In this document: one piece after another, positions 36,714 through 44,239 of the stretch
Position numbering within the stretch: position 1 is the first letter of the stretch
Layout of the letters: each line of letters opens with the position of its first letter
Source: DASSFG01 sp035547915
GTDB lineage: Bacteria; Planctomycetota; Planctomycetia; Pirellulales; JAICIG01
Assembly (NCBI GenBank): GCA_035547915.1
Contig: DASZTS010000123.1
Span: forward strand, 58,618-122,617
Reading direction: 5' to 3'
DNA length: 64,000 nt
Position numbers and translations under genes: made by a program
Notes under the pieces: generated by a model
Databases searched by the model: none
The model's input: the letters and a program-made list of their open reading frames with translations, nothing else
What the model was told of the DNA's origin: nothing

Positions 36714-38666
36714 ATGAAAACCACGTCGCTACTGAGCACCGACTCCTTGGTGCCGGGCGGGCCACGTTATCGCAAAGGGGACAGGATCGGCGGGAGGTAC
36801 CTGGTGCACCAAGCCCTCGCGGGTGGAATGGGTGAGGTCTATCTCTGCCTTGACCTCCAAAACAAGCTACCGTTCGCCCTGAAGACCTTCCAGGCGCGCT
36901 TCCTGACCAGTCCCCAGGCCCGCGCCTACTTCGAGCGGGAGGCCGCCATTTGGGTGAAACTGGAGAACCACCCCAACGTAGTCCGCTGCTTCTATATGAA
37001 ACCCATCGAGGAAACCCCCTTCCTGTTTCTAGAGTGGGTGGAGGACGAGGGGGGCGAGAGCACCGACCTGCGCGGTTGGCTGGTCCGGCGCAGCCCGCTC
37101 GAGCCCCGGCTGGCGCTGGAGTTCGTCTTGGACATTTGCCGCGCCTTGGCCCACGCGGACCGGAAGGCCCCGGGCTTCGTGCACCTCGACATCAAGCCCG
37201 AGAACGTGCTGGTGACACAGGGCCGGATCGCCAAGCTGACCGACTTCGGCTTGGCCAAGGTGGTGCGTGAGGCGGGGTTGGCGCCGCCCGACGAAGCCTC
37301 TTCCAGCGCCGGTGGCCGCTGGCAAATCACCAGCGCCGGAGGAACGCCGCCGTACATGGCGCCGGAACAGTGGCGGGGTATGAAGGTGGACGCCCGCACC
37401 GATGTCTACGCGGTCGGCTGCCTGCTCTACGAGTTGCTCGCCGGGCACAGGCCGTTCCGAGCCGGGACGCTGGACGGGCTGAGGCACGCGCACTTGGAGA
37501 CGACACCACCGTCGCTGGGAGCAATCGTCAAGGAGTCGCCGGGGGAGCGGCTCGACGCGCTCGTGGCGCGGTGCCTGGCCAAGCCGCCGGAGGATCGGTA
37601 CGCGTCCGCGTCGGAGCTATCAAAGGCGCTGGCGGATCTGTACGTGGAGTGGCACGGAGCGCCTCCCAGGGGGGTGCCCGAGGCGGCGGGGCTCACGGCG
37701 AGCGACTACTCGAATCGTGGCAACACCTATGATGCGCTGGGCCTCTCCGTCGAGGCGTTGGCTGACCTCGCGCAGGCGATCCGATTCGATCCGCTATTCG
37801 CCCCGGCCTACTTCAACCGCGGCAACACCTATCGCAACCTGGGCCGGTTCGAAGAGGCGTTGGCCGATTACGACGCGGCGATCCGGATCGATCGCAAGCT
37901 CGCCGCGGCCTTCTGTAACCGTGGCGCCACCTACGACGCGCTGGGCCGGCATACCGAGGCGTTGGCCGACTACGCGGAGGCGATCCGACTCGATCCCAAC
38001 AACGCCCAGGCCTACTACAACCGTGGCCTCACCTACAACGCAATGGACCGGCATGCCGAGGCGTTGGCTGAATATGCAGAGGCGATCCGAATCGATCCCC
38101 TATACGCGCTGGCCTATTTGAACCGTGGCAACACCTACAACACGCTGGGCCGGCATTCCGAGGCGTTGGCTGACTACGCAGAGGCAATCCGACTCGATCC
38201 CGACAACGCCCAGGCCTACTGCAACCGTGGCCTCACCTACAACTTGATGGGCCGGCATACCGAGGCGTTGGCTGAATTCGCAGGGGCGATCCGACTCGAT
38301 CCCAACGACGCCCAGACCTGTTCCATCTGTGCGTCCACTTACATGGAACTGGGCCAGCACGCGGATGCCCTCAAGCTGTACGAGAGGGTCCTGGCGCTGC
38401 TCAAGGGTAAGTTCGGCCCCGACCACCCCAACACCCTGAGGTGCGCGTACAACATCGCATGTTGCCAAGCGCTTTTGGTCCCCGAGTCCACCGACCCAGG
38501 CAAGCGAGCCGACCTCGCCATGGAATCGCTCCAGAAGGCCATCGCCGCTGGCTATAGGAACGTGGCCCAAATCAAAATGGACAGCGATCTCGACGCGCTC
38601 CGGAACCGGGAAGACTTCGCGAACCTGCTCGCCGAACTGGAACGTGAGGCTGCGGAAAAGGAGTGA
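36714..38666 (+). CDS. Serine/threonine protein kinase with C-terminal TPR array
   Basis: 650 residues. The kinase domain spans about 28-310: glycine loop AGGMGEVYL (36-44), catalytic lysine in FALKTF (Lys57), catalytic loop HLDIKPEN at about 157-164, DFG near 177, and MAPEQ near 216 ending the activation segment. The catalytic loop has HLD in place of the usual HRD, but the aspartate and asparagine are present, so it should be active as a non-RD-type kinase. Residues about 330-560 hold around seven 34-residue TPRs of the type YNRGLTYNAMDRHAEALAEY, very similar to one another. There is no TM helix, so it is a cytoplasmic kinase, unlike many PASTA types. TPRs probably bind partners. It faces a TPR gene convergently, with an R1 repeat between them. 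Confidence 0.92.
   Translation: MKTTSLLSTDSLVPGGPRYRKGDRIGGRYLVHQALAGGMGEVYLCLDLQNKLPFALKTFQARFLTSPQARAYFEREAAIWVKLENHPNVVRCFYMKPIEETPFLFLEWVEDEGGESTDLRGWLVRRSPLEPRLALEFVLDICRALAHADRKAPGFVHLDIKPENVLVTQGRIAKLTDFGLAKVVREAGLAPPDEASSSAGGRWQITSAGGTPPYMAPEQWRGMKVDARTDVYAVGCLLYELLAGHRPFRAGTLDGLRHAHLETTPPSLGAIVKESPGERLDALVARCLAKPPEDRYASASELSKALADLYVEWHGAPPRGVPEAAGLTASDYSNRGNTYDALGLSVEALADLAQAIRFDPLFAPAYFNRGNTYRNLGRFEEALADYDAAIRIDRKLAAAFCNRGATYDALGRHTEALADYAEAIRLDPNNAQAYYNRGLTYNAMDRHAEALAEYAEAIRIDPLYALAYLNRGNTYNTLGRHSEALADYAEAIRLDPDNAQAYCNRGLTYNLMGRHTEALAEFAGAIRLDPNDAQTCSICASTYMELGQHADALKLYERVLALLKGKFGPDHPNTLRCAYNIACCQALLVPESTDPGKRADLAMESLQKAIAAGYRNVAQIKMDSDLDALRNREDFANLLAELEREAAEKE
37707..38325 (+). 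repeat. Near-identical 102-bp tandem repeats inside the kinase gene
   Basis: About six in-frame 102-base units encode the TPRs. Stretches such as GGCCGGCATACCGAGGCGTT and GAGGCGATCCGACTCGATCC recur with few changes. The conservation at DNA level, including silent positions, points to recent unit duplication or gene conversion, so copy number may vary between strains. Confidence 0.8.
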
Positions 38667-38683
38667 GCGTCGGCAGTAAAGGT

Positions 38684-38787
38684 TTACAGCAACCGACAAA
38701 ACCGGACCGAGCTGCAAAAAATCGGCGTTCCACGGCCGATTTTTCGCGCACGGCGCTCGGACTTCCGAGTTTTGTCAGCCGCTCTTA
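38684..38787 (-). repeat. Dispersed ~100-bp repeat, family R1, copy E
   Basis: Full copy in reverse orientation: CAGCAACCGACAAAACCGGA at the left, inner hairpin AAAAAATCGGC GTTCCACG GCCGATTTTT, and TTTTGTCAGCCGCTCTTA at the right. It lies exactly between two convergent genes, where a hairpin with A and T tracts could end transcripts from both sides. Its last bases (TTA on plus) form the TAA stop codon of the TPR gene on the minus strand. Confidence 0.85.
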
Positions 38788-39582
38788 GCCACTCAACTGC
38801 TGGGCCTTACGTTCATCGGCGGCCGCCCGCTTGGTATCGCCGAGGGCACGGTAAGCCTGGGCACGATCCTGATACGAATCTGGAACGTCCGGCGCCAGCC
38901 GAATGGAATTCGTCAAGGCCGAAACCGCGCCCTCGAAGTCGCCGATTTCCCGGTAGGAATTGCCGAGGAAGTAATGGCATCCGGCCAGTAGTTGCAGGTT
39001 TGCGGGCGAGAGGCCATCCACCTGAGGAGCGAGCGCCACTGCTTGCTTCAGATCGGCACTGGCTTCCTTGAATTGGCCGAGGTAAAAGTATGTTCGCCCG
39101 CGCTCGCAATAGCTTTGCCAGTCTTGGTTGTGCCCTAGGGCCTCCGTGAAATCGGTGATGGCCCTAGCAAACTCTTGTTGGTCATAAGCAGCGATGCCCT
39201 TCGTGCGGCAAACCCGCGCCATATCGTTCTGAAGTGCCCGGTTCTTGAGCGCGACCGCCCGCGGATCCGTGAATCGTGGCCCCATGCGCAGGACTCTGAC
39301 AGGTTTCTTGTTAAAATTAATCTCAATACAGTCGACAGTAGACGGTTTGAGCTTGTGGGCAGCCTGCAGGTCCGCCAGCGCCTTGTCGTAACTCTGCGTG
39401 ATCTCGTGAACCATTCCCCGTACCCAGTAGGCGTCGCAATATTCGCCATCGAGCCGAATCGCCTCGTCGAGCGCCAGGAGCGCGCCAGCGTGGTCAGCCT
39501 TTCGCTCGCAGGCCAGAGCCCGTTCGTAGCATCTGCAAGCCGGGGGTTCTCGCTTGCCGAACAGCTTTTGTAGGAAGCCCAT
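38785..39582 (-). CDS. TPR-repeat protein
   Basis: 265 residues, no signal peptide (MGFLQKLFGKREPP). TPR-type helices are visible near residues 20-50 (HAGALLALDEAIRLDGEY), 52-85 (YDKALADLQAAHKLKPS), 125-190 (EFARAITDFTEALGHNQD and FKEASADLKQAVALAP) and 215-260 (FEGAVSALTNSIRLAPDVPD). It is a binding scaffold with no catalytic motif. It is convergent with the TPR kinase but has more diverged repeats than the kinase. The stop codon TAA lies within the end of R1 repeat copy E. Confidence 0.8.
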   Translation of the reverse strand: MGFLQKLFGKREPPACRCYERALACERKADHAGALLALDEAIRLDGEYCDAYWVRGMVHEITQSYDKALADLQAAHKLKPSTVDCIEINFNKKPVRVLRMGPRFTDPRAVALKNRALQNDMARVCRTKGIAAYDQQEFARAITDFTEALGHNQDWQSYCERGRTYFYLGQFKEASADLKQAVALAPQVDGLSPANLQLLAGCHYFLGNSYREIGDFEGAVSALTNSIRLAPDVPDSYQDRAQAYRALGDTKRAAADERKAQQLSG

Positions 39583-39759
39583 GGCTAGTGAAACCTTCTC
39601 GCCTGTCGGTTTGGTCGGGGTTACTTGGCGCGCTCAGCCCGACTATTTGATAGTGCATTTCTGGGTCGAATCAATCCCCCGCTCCTAACCTATACCGCCA
39701 GATGCTGCTCGAATTTGTGCAATGTGAGGATTCGAATTAAACGTTGACGCGGCGTCCCG

Positions 39760-40103
39760 CCGCGTTCGTGAACCCAGGGGAACTGGCCGACAAACCGGTA
39801 CGAAACCGTGGCCTCCAAGAAGGCCATTCGGAGCATCGATTCACTGCAATCACCCCGCATGCCGTGCTCATTGTGATAGCCGCGGACAGGAACTGATGGA
39901 CCGTGATCCGAAAACGCGACGCGGCGGGACGCCGCGTTCGTGAACCCAGGGGAACTGGCCGACAAATCGGTACGAAACCGTGGCCTCCAAGAAGGCCATT
40001 CGGAGCATCGATTCACTGCAATCACCCCGCATGCCGTGCTCATTGTGATAGCCGCGGAAAGGAACTGATGGACCGCGATCCGAAAACGCGACGCGGCGGG
40101 ACG
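39760..40103. repeat. 172-bp tandem duplication
   Basis: Two copies, 39760-39931 and 39932-40103, differ at only a few positions (for example ACAAACCGG and ACAAATCGG). Each junction carries the palindrome CGCGGCGGGACGCCGCG, which also occurs just before and after the pair and in the array at 50653. The unit length is not a multiple of three, and frames do not agree between copies, so it is probably non-coding. The bases from 39583 to 39759 show nothing recognisable. Confidence 0.85.
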
Positions 40104-40149
40104 CCGCGTCTACGTTGAATCACAACCGCGAGATTGCGCACCATGACCG

Positions 40150-40440
40150 GGCCGCACCGGCTCTCGTCTGCCGCGCCCTTGCCGCATCCCGCGGCCTGGC
40201 TGACGAGACGTGGGTCGATATTTCATCCACGCAGATCGGGCAGCTCGCGAAACAGCCCCGGCCGGGTGGCTGCGCCGGTGTCGTGGTCGACCGCCTGACG
40301 GGCGACGTGTCGGTGAACATCGTCGGCCACGGTCTTTGGAAAGCTCCGACCGCGGTAAGAGTTGGAAGCGGCTCGACGGCGGTGTCGTGAGCGGGCGCGG
40401 TGAATGTGGGTGGTCGGTCACCGTGCCCCGTAGGGCGTGA
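40150..40440 (+). pseudogene. Frameshifted N-terminal remnant of a BNR/sialidase-like protein
   Basis: In one frame the sequence reads ADETWVDISSTQIGQLAKQP and then CAGVVVDRLTGDVSVNIVGH with GLWK. After a shift near 40342 another frame continues SSDRGKSWKRLDGGVVSGRG and GWSVTV. Joined, this is the start of a BNR / Asp-box propeller protein: the SxDxGKSW pattern is the Asp-box itself. Intact proteins of this type are about 350 residues or more; here the rest is missing, and the remnant ends inside the end of the small gene on the minus strand. It lies right after the tandem duplication, whose growth may have removed the 5' end. Confidence 0.7.
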
Positions 40441-40693
40441 CGCCGTAGATATCCCAAAGATCGATCCACCAGAAGAGCACCTCTTCCATCGCCTCTGGCA
40501 TGGGCAGGAGTCCGAGTGGCCGATCGTAGACGCAATAGAAGGCGTCCACCAAGACTGGAGATCCGCCGTCGATGCCGAGCTCTCCGACCGCTCCGAGTGC
40601 CATGACTGCCGGCCCGATGCTGAGCGGGTAGGCGATCAAGAGCCCGAGGACGACGATCAGGATGATAGCGAATCGACGGGGCTTCTTTTCCAT
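40418..40693 (-). CDS. Small membrane protein
   Basis: 91 residues. MEKKPRRFAIILIVVLGLLIAYPLSIGPA-type start: a basic N-terminus, then a TM helix ending in YPLSIGP, and a short domain with YDRPLGLLPMPEA and an aromatic segment VLFWWIDLWDIYG. This layout is seen in small conserved planctomycete membrane proteins of unknown function, as far as I can recall. There are no catalytic residues. Its last 23 bases overlap the sialidase remnant on the other strand, so its own C-terminus might have been changed by that rearrangement. Confidence 0.6.
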   Translation of the reverse strand: MEKKPRRFAIILIVVLGLLIAYPLSIGPAVMALGAVGELGIDGGSPVLVDAFYCVYDRPLGLLPMPEAMEEVLFWWIDLWDIYGVTPYGAR

Positions 40694-40776
40694 CGCGGCA
40701 GTCTAGCGACCGCTGCATATCGGGCCAACGCCAGTTTCCGTCCGAATTGGGTGCTGAGCGATCGCCAGTTGGGTCG

Positions 40777-40815
40777 TTAGAGCAACCGACAAAACCGGAT
40801 CTCGCTCCGCGGTTG
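40777..40815 (-). repeat. Truncated R1 repeat end with hairpin, copy F
   Basis: TTAGAGCAACCGACAAAACC, one end of the R1 repeat, is present, but the rest of the element is missing. The remaining bases form a 9-bp inverted repeat, GAGCAACCG ... CGGTTGCTC. It lies upstream of the VWA gene at 40925. Confidence 0.65.
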
Positions 40816-40924
40816 CTCGACTTGGAGCGCGAAAGCCGATATGCTTTAAGTGCCTTCCCTGTCGAGGGGAATGCGCAAACGGCGTAGTCCGGCGGGCGGC
40901 CAATTCTCTTGGTGCAGTACGTCC

Positions 40925-42940
40925 ATGCGAACGCTCTGGCATCGGTTGTCGCAATACCTGGCCGAGCCCTGGCTCGACGAGCACGATCTGCTCGCCGAGG
41001 CCTATCAGGCCGGCCGATCGGGCGAGTCGGCGGTGCTGAGTCCCGCCGCGCCGGCGGGCCGCACGGCTCGGGTACGCCGCTGGGCCATCCTGCAAGGCGC
41101 CCTGCTCAGCGCCGCGGTGCATGCCGCGATCTTGATTTCGCTCGCCGAATGGATCGTCGATGAACCGCCCAAGCAGGTGGCCGCGCTGATCACGGTGATC
41201 CCCGAATTCGATGATACGCCGCTTCCCATCGAGGAAGCCGATTTCTTGCCGGCCGAAGAGACGAGTGAGCAGGCCGAGCAGACGATGGCCTCCATGTCAC
41301 TTTCGACGGCCGCCGCGATCGAGGACGAGCCGCTGGTCACCAGCGTGAGCGAGACGACCGAAGTGAGCTCCAGCATCGAGTTGCCACCGCTGGTGAGCGA
41401 CGTGCAAGGTTTCGAGCTGAACGACCTGGTCGTGAAGACCGGCAGCGTCGGCGTCGAAGTCAAAGAGGTCGAAGGCGCGGTCGACCGCCTCACCGAAGAG
41501 ATTCTCAACAATCTCGACGACAGCCGCGTGTTGGTCGTGTGGCTGATGGATGCCTCGATCAGCCTCATCCCCGACCGGCAGGAGGTTTCGCAGCGGCTCG
41601 AACAGATCTACCACGAGTTGGATGCCTCGGGCGGAACGACCGACGATGCGCTGACCAGCGCCGTCGTCGCCTTCGGTCAGCAGGTACAGGAACTCGCCGC
41701 CCCGACCAACGACTACAAGCAGGTGGTCGAGGCCATCCGCAAGGTGCCCACCGATACGTCGGGCGTCGAGAATGTCTTTACGGCCGTCCTGCAATGCGTG
41801 CTCCGCTACCAGAAGCAGCGGACGGCCGAGCACCGCCGGGTGATGATCGTGATCTGGACCGACGAGTCGGGCAACGACTACGTACGTCTGGAAGAGGCCG
41901 TGCAGTTCTGCCGCAACAACGTCATTCCGGTCTACATCGTCGGGCCGTCGGCCATGTTCGGCAAGGAACAGGGTACCGTTTCGTATCGCCACACCGACGG
42001 CAAGACCTACCGCCTTCCCGTCGATCGCGGTCCCGATTCGGTACGCGAGGAGCGGTTGCACATGCCGTATTGGTTCGATGGCGACCAATACGACACGCTC
42101 CACGCGGGCCTCGGTCCGTTCGCCCTCACGCGGCTGGCGCACGAATCGGGCGGGGCGTACTTCATCAAAGACAAACCGGGCGACGGTTCGCCCTTCGCCA
42201 TCGAGACGATGCGCCGCTATGAGCCGGAATACAATTCGCCCGACGAATACGTGCGCGACGCCCATCACGACGTGTTGCGCAAGGCCGTATTGACGGTGGT
42301 CGATCTGACGCGGCAGCGCAAGTTCAAAGGCACCCCGCGGCTGTCATTCGCGCCCACCGGCCAGACGTTCTTCAACGAGATGCGCGAGGCGCAGGAGACG
42401 GCGGCCTACAACAGCCAGATTCTGCAACAGTGCCTGACCGTGTTCGGCGCCCGCGGCCTCGAGTCGGCCTACGCCAGGGAAACGTCGCCCCGTTGGCGGG
42501 CCTGGTACGACCTGACCTACGGCCGGCTGCTGGCGATGACGGTGCGCTCGAACGAATACAACTGGGCCTGCGCCACGATGAAGGCCAAGGGGGCCGACTT
42601 CGTCGACAAGAAGTCGAATCGTTGGCAGTTCAAGGCCGACAAGGCGTTGCACTTCGGCAGCCAGAGCGAGCGGATGGCCAAGGAGGCCACTCGACTGCTG
42701 ACGCGCTGCGTGAACGAGAATCCGGGCACGCCCTGGGCCCTGCTGGCACAACGAGAACTCAAGGACCCGTTGGGCTTCCGCGTGGACGAGGCTTACGTTG
42801 CGCCGCCGCCACCGCCTCCGAAGCCGAAGCCGGGCCAGAAGCCGCCGCCTCCTCCACCTCCGCCGCCGTCGAACACGCGCCGAACGGAACAGCCGCGCAA
42901 GCTGGAAAAACCGGTCGAAGCGGTCTTGCCCAAGCTCTAG
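40925..42940 (+). CDS. VWA-domain membrane protein with proline-rich C-terminus
   Basis: 671 residues from MRTLWHRLSQYLAEPWLDE. A single TM segment (GALLSAAVHAAILISLAEW) near residue 70 is followed by an acidic stretch rich in Glu and Ser. A VWA domain follows with VVWLMDASISL (DxSxS-type metal site) at about residues 205-215 and IVIWTDESGNDYV later. A large C-terminal region ends in a run of prolines and lysines (PPPPPPKPKPGQKPPPP). The N-terminal part resembles the TM-plus-linker of TonB-like planctomycete proteins, but no TonB fold is clear. It starts the unit continued by the polytopic protein 25 bases downstream. An upstream extension to 40850 is possible but adds an Arg-rich stretch. 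The ligand is unknown. Confidence 0.8.
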   Translation: MRTLWHRLSQYLAEPWLDEHDLLAEAYQAGRSGESAVLSPAAPAGRTARVRRWAILQGALLSAAVHAAILISLAEWIVDEPPKQVAALITVIPEFDDTPLPIEEADFLPAEETSEQAEQTMASMSLSTAAAIEDEPLVTSVSETTEVSSSIELPPLVSDVQGFELNDLVVKTGSVGVEVKEVEGAVDRLTEEILNNLDDSRVLVVWLMDASISLIPDRQEVSQRLEQIYHELDASGGTTDDALTSAVVAFGQQVQELAAPTNDYKQVVEAIRKVPTDTSGVENVFTAVLQCVLRYQKQRTAEHRRVMIVIWTDESGNDYVRLEEAVQFCRNNVIPVYIVGPSAMFGKEQGTVSYRHTDGKTYRLPVDRGPDSVREERLHMPYWFDGDQYDTLHAGLGPFALTRLAHESGGAYFIKDKPGDGSPFAIETMRRYEPEYNSPDEYVRDAHHDVLRKAVLTVVDLTRQRKFKGTPRLSFAPTGQTFFNEMREAQETAAYNSQILQQCLTVFGARGLESAYARETSPRWRAWYDLTYGRLLAMTVRSNEYNWACATMKAKGADFVDKKSNRWQFKADKALHFGSQSERMAKEATRLLTRCVNENPGTPWALLAQRELKDPLGFRVDEAYVAPPPPPPKPKPGQKPPPPPPPPPSNTRRTEQPRKLEKPVEAVLPKL

Positions 42941-42965
42941 CGGGGGCGTCCGAAAAAGAAATTCG

Positions 42966-44033
42966 ATGCCGCGGATCGCGACTCGCCACGCCCACCAGCT
43001 CGCCTACCGGCGCAGGTTCAGCCTCGGCGTGCGGATGCTCGGCTGCCTCGTCCTGTTGGCCGGCACGCTGCTGATGGCCGCCGCGCTGGTCGGCATAGCT
43101 AGCGGACCGATGACCAACTCCATCCGCGTCATGGGCCTGGTCGGGGCCCTCTTGTTCCTCGCCGGCGCGGCACTGTTCTGCGGCGAACGGGGCATGCTCT
43201 TCGATCTCGAGACGCGCACGCTCCGGCGCTGGTGGGGTATCGTCTTTCCGCTCATCCGTTCGGTCCACGACCTGAACCTCTACCAAGACGTGGAGGTGCA
43301 GCCGCACGATGCCGCCGGGTTGGTCCGCTGGCGGGTGGCGCTGAAAAGCCCTCAGGGAGAATGCCTCAACCTGTTCGATCTGCCCAGCCTCGAAGCGGCC
43401 CGACTTGCCGCGCGTCAGGTCGGCGCCTTGCTGTCGCTCAGGGTCGGGCCGTCGGTGGCCGACTCAGCGGCGGCGCCTCTCGGCCACCCCGTTGCGACGA
43501 CCGCCGCGCCGGCTACCGCCGCTGTGTCGGCCGACAACCGCTGGGCGTATCGCGAGCCGTTCGGCCTCTTCGTGCGCGGGCTGGGGGTCGTCTGCCTGAC
43601 GCTCGGCATCGCCTTGTTGGCCGGAATGCTCACGTCGGGCGAGAGCGGCCGCTGGCCGGCGGCGCTGGCGATGCTCGTGCCGCTGTGGCTCTTCGGTGCG
43701 TGGTTGGTGTTGGGCGGACACAGGGTCGAGGTCGATGGCGGCGAACGGGCGGTCAGGGCGTGGCGGGCCTGGCCACTGCCACCGGCCGTCTATGAGCTGA
43801 CCGCTTTCTACGCGGTGATCGTCGCGCCGACCGGTGACCAGGCCGCCGATAGCGATCCTCCGAAATACCTGGTCGGACTCATGGGCGCCGACCAACTGCG
43901 CCTGCCGGTGATCGATGGGCTGCCGCGCGACGAGGCGGTTACCGCGGCTACCCAACTTGCCTCGGCCGCCGGATTGCCGCTGCTCGACGATTCGCCGGCC
44001 GCCGCACCGCCCCGCGCAAGCGTGGCCGGCTGA
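42966..44033 (+). CDS. Polytopic membrane protein with a WGI-PL module
   Basis: 355 residues from MPRIATRHAHQLAYRRRF. Two TM helices (LGCLVLLAGTLLMAAALVGI and GLVGALLFLAGAALFCGE) precede a cytosolic-looking beta segment (FDLETRTLRRWWGIVFPLIR then SVHDLNLYQDVEV). A second helix pair follows (GLFVRGLGVVCLTLGIALLA and ALAMLVPLWLFGAWLVLGG), then another beta segment (VEVDGGERAVRAWRAW). So the protein is an internal duplication of TM-pair plus beta module. The same WGI-PL-R and DYN/LYQ-V pattern occurs in the gene at 58873. The beta part could be a PH-like fold, which is an inference. The TGA stop lies inside the R1 repeat copy G. Confidence 0.65.
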   Translation: MPRIATRHAHQLAYRRRFSLGVRMLGCLVLLAGTLLMAAALVGIASGPMTNSIRVMGLVGALLFLAGAALFCGERGMLFDLETRTLRRWWGIVFPLIRSVHDLNLYQDVEVQPHDAAGLVRWRVALKSPQGECLNLFDLPSLEAARLAARQVGALLSLRVGPSVADSAAAPLGHPVATTAAPATAAVSADNRWAYREPFGLFVRGLGVVCLTLGIALLAGMLTSGESGRWPAALAMLVPLWLFGAWLVLGGHRVEVDGGERAVRAWRAWPLPPAVYELTAFYAVIVAPTGDQAADSDPPKYLVGLMGADQLRLPVIDGLPRDEAVTAATQLASAAGLPLLDDSPAAAPPRASVAG

Positions 44034-44126
44034 CAGACCCCGGAAGCACGGAGCACCATGGGCAAAAATCGGCCATGAAACGCCGATTTTTCGGAAGCTT
44101 GGGCCGGTATTGCCGGTTACTCCAAA
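44024..44126 (+). repeat. Dispersed ~100-bp repeat, family R1, copy G
   Basis: Forward copy: GGCCGGCTGACAGACCCCGG at the left, inner hairpin CAAAAATCGGC CATGAAAC GCCGATTTTTC, and GGGCCGGTATTGCCGGTTAC at the right. Its left end contains the TGA stop of the polytopic membrane protein gene. Confidence 0.8.
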
Positions 44127-44239
44127 AGTCTTCTTGCGGCGGATGGGGTCGCCAAGTATTTGTATCCGCCCTACGCCGCACGAATCGGCGGGTGCTCGAT
44201 CCGCGCTCGCGGCGCGTCGCATACCTTCCGATCCCGAAA

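Noticed and set aside
39690..40043. 117-codon minus-strand frame across the tandem duplication
   Set aside because: The two 172-bp copies are read in different frames, so the frame is a by-product of the repeat.
39745..40118. Possible CRISPR array at the repeated palindromes
   Set aside because: Only two large units with nearly identical interiors, so there are no variable spacers, and no cas genes are present.
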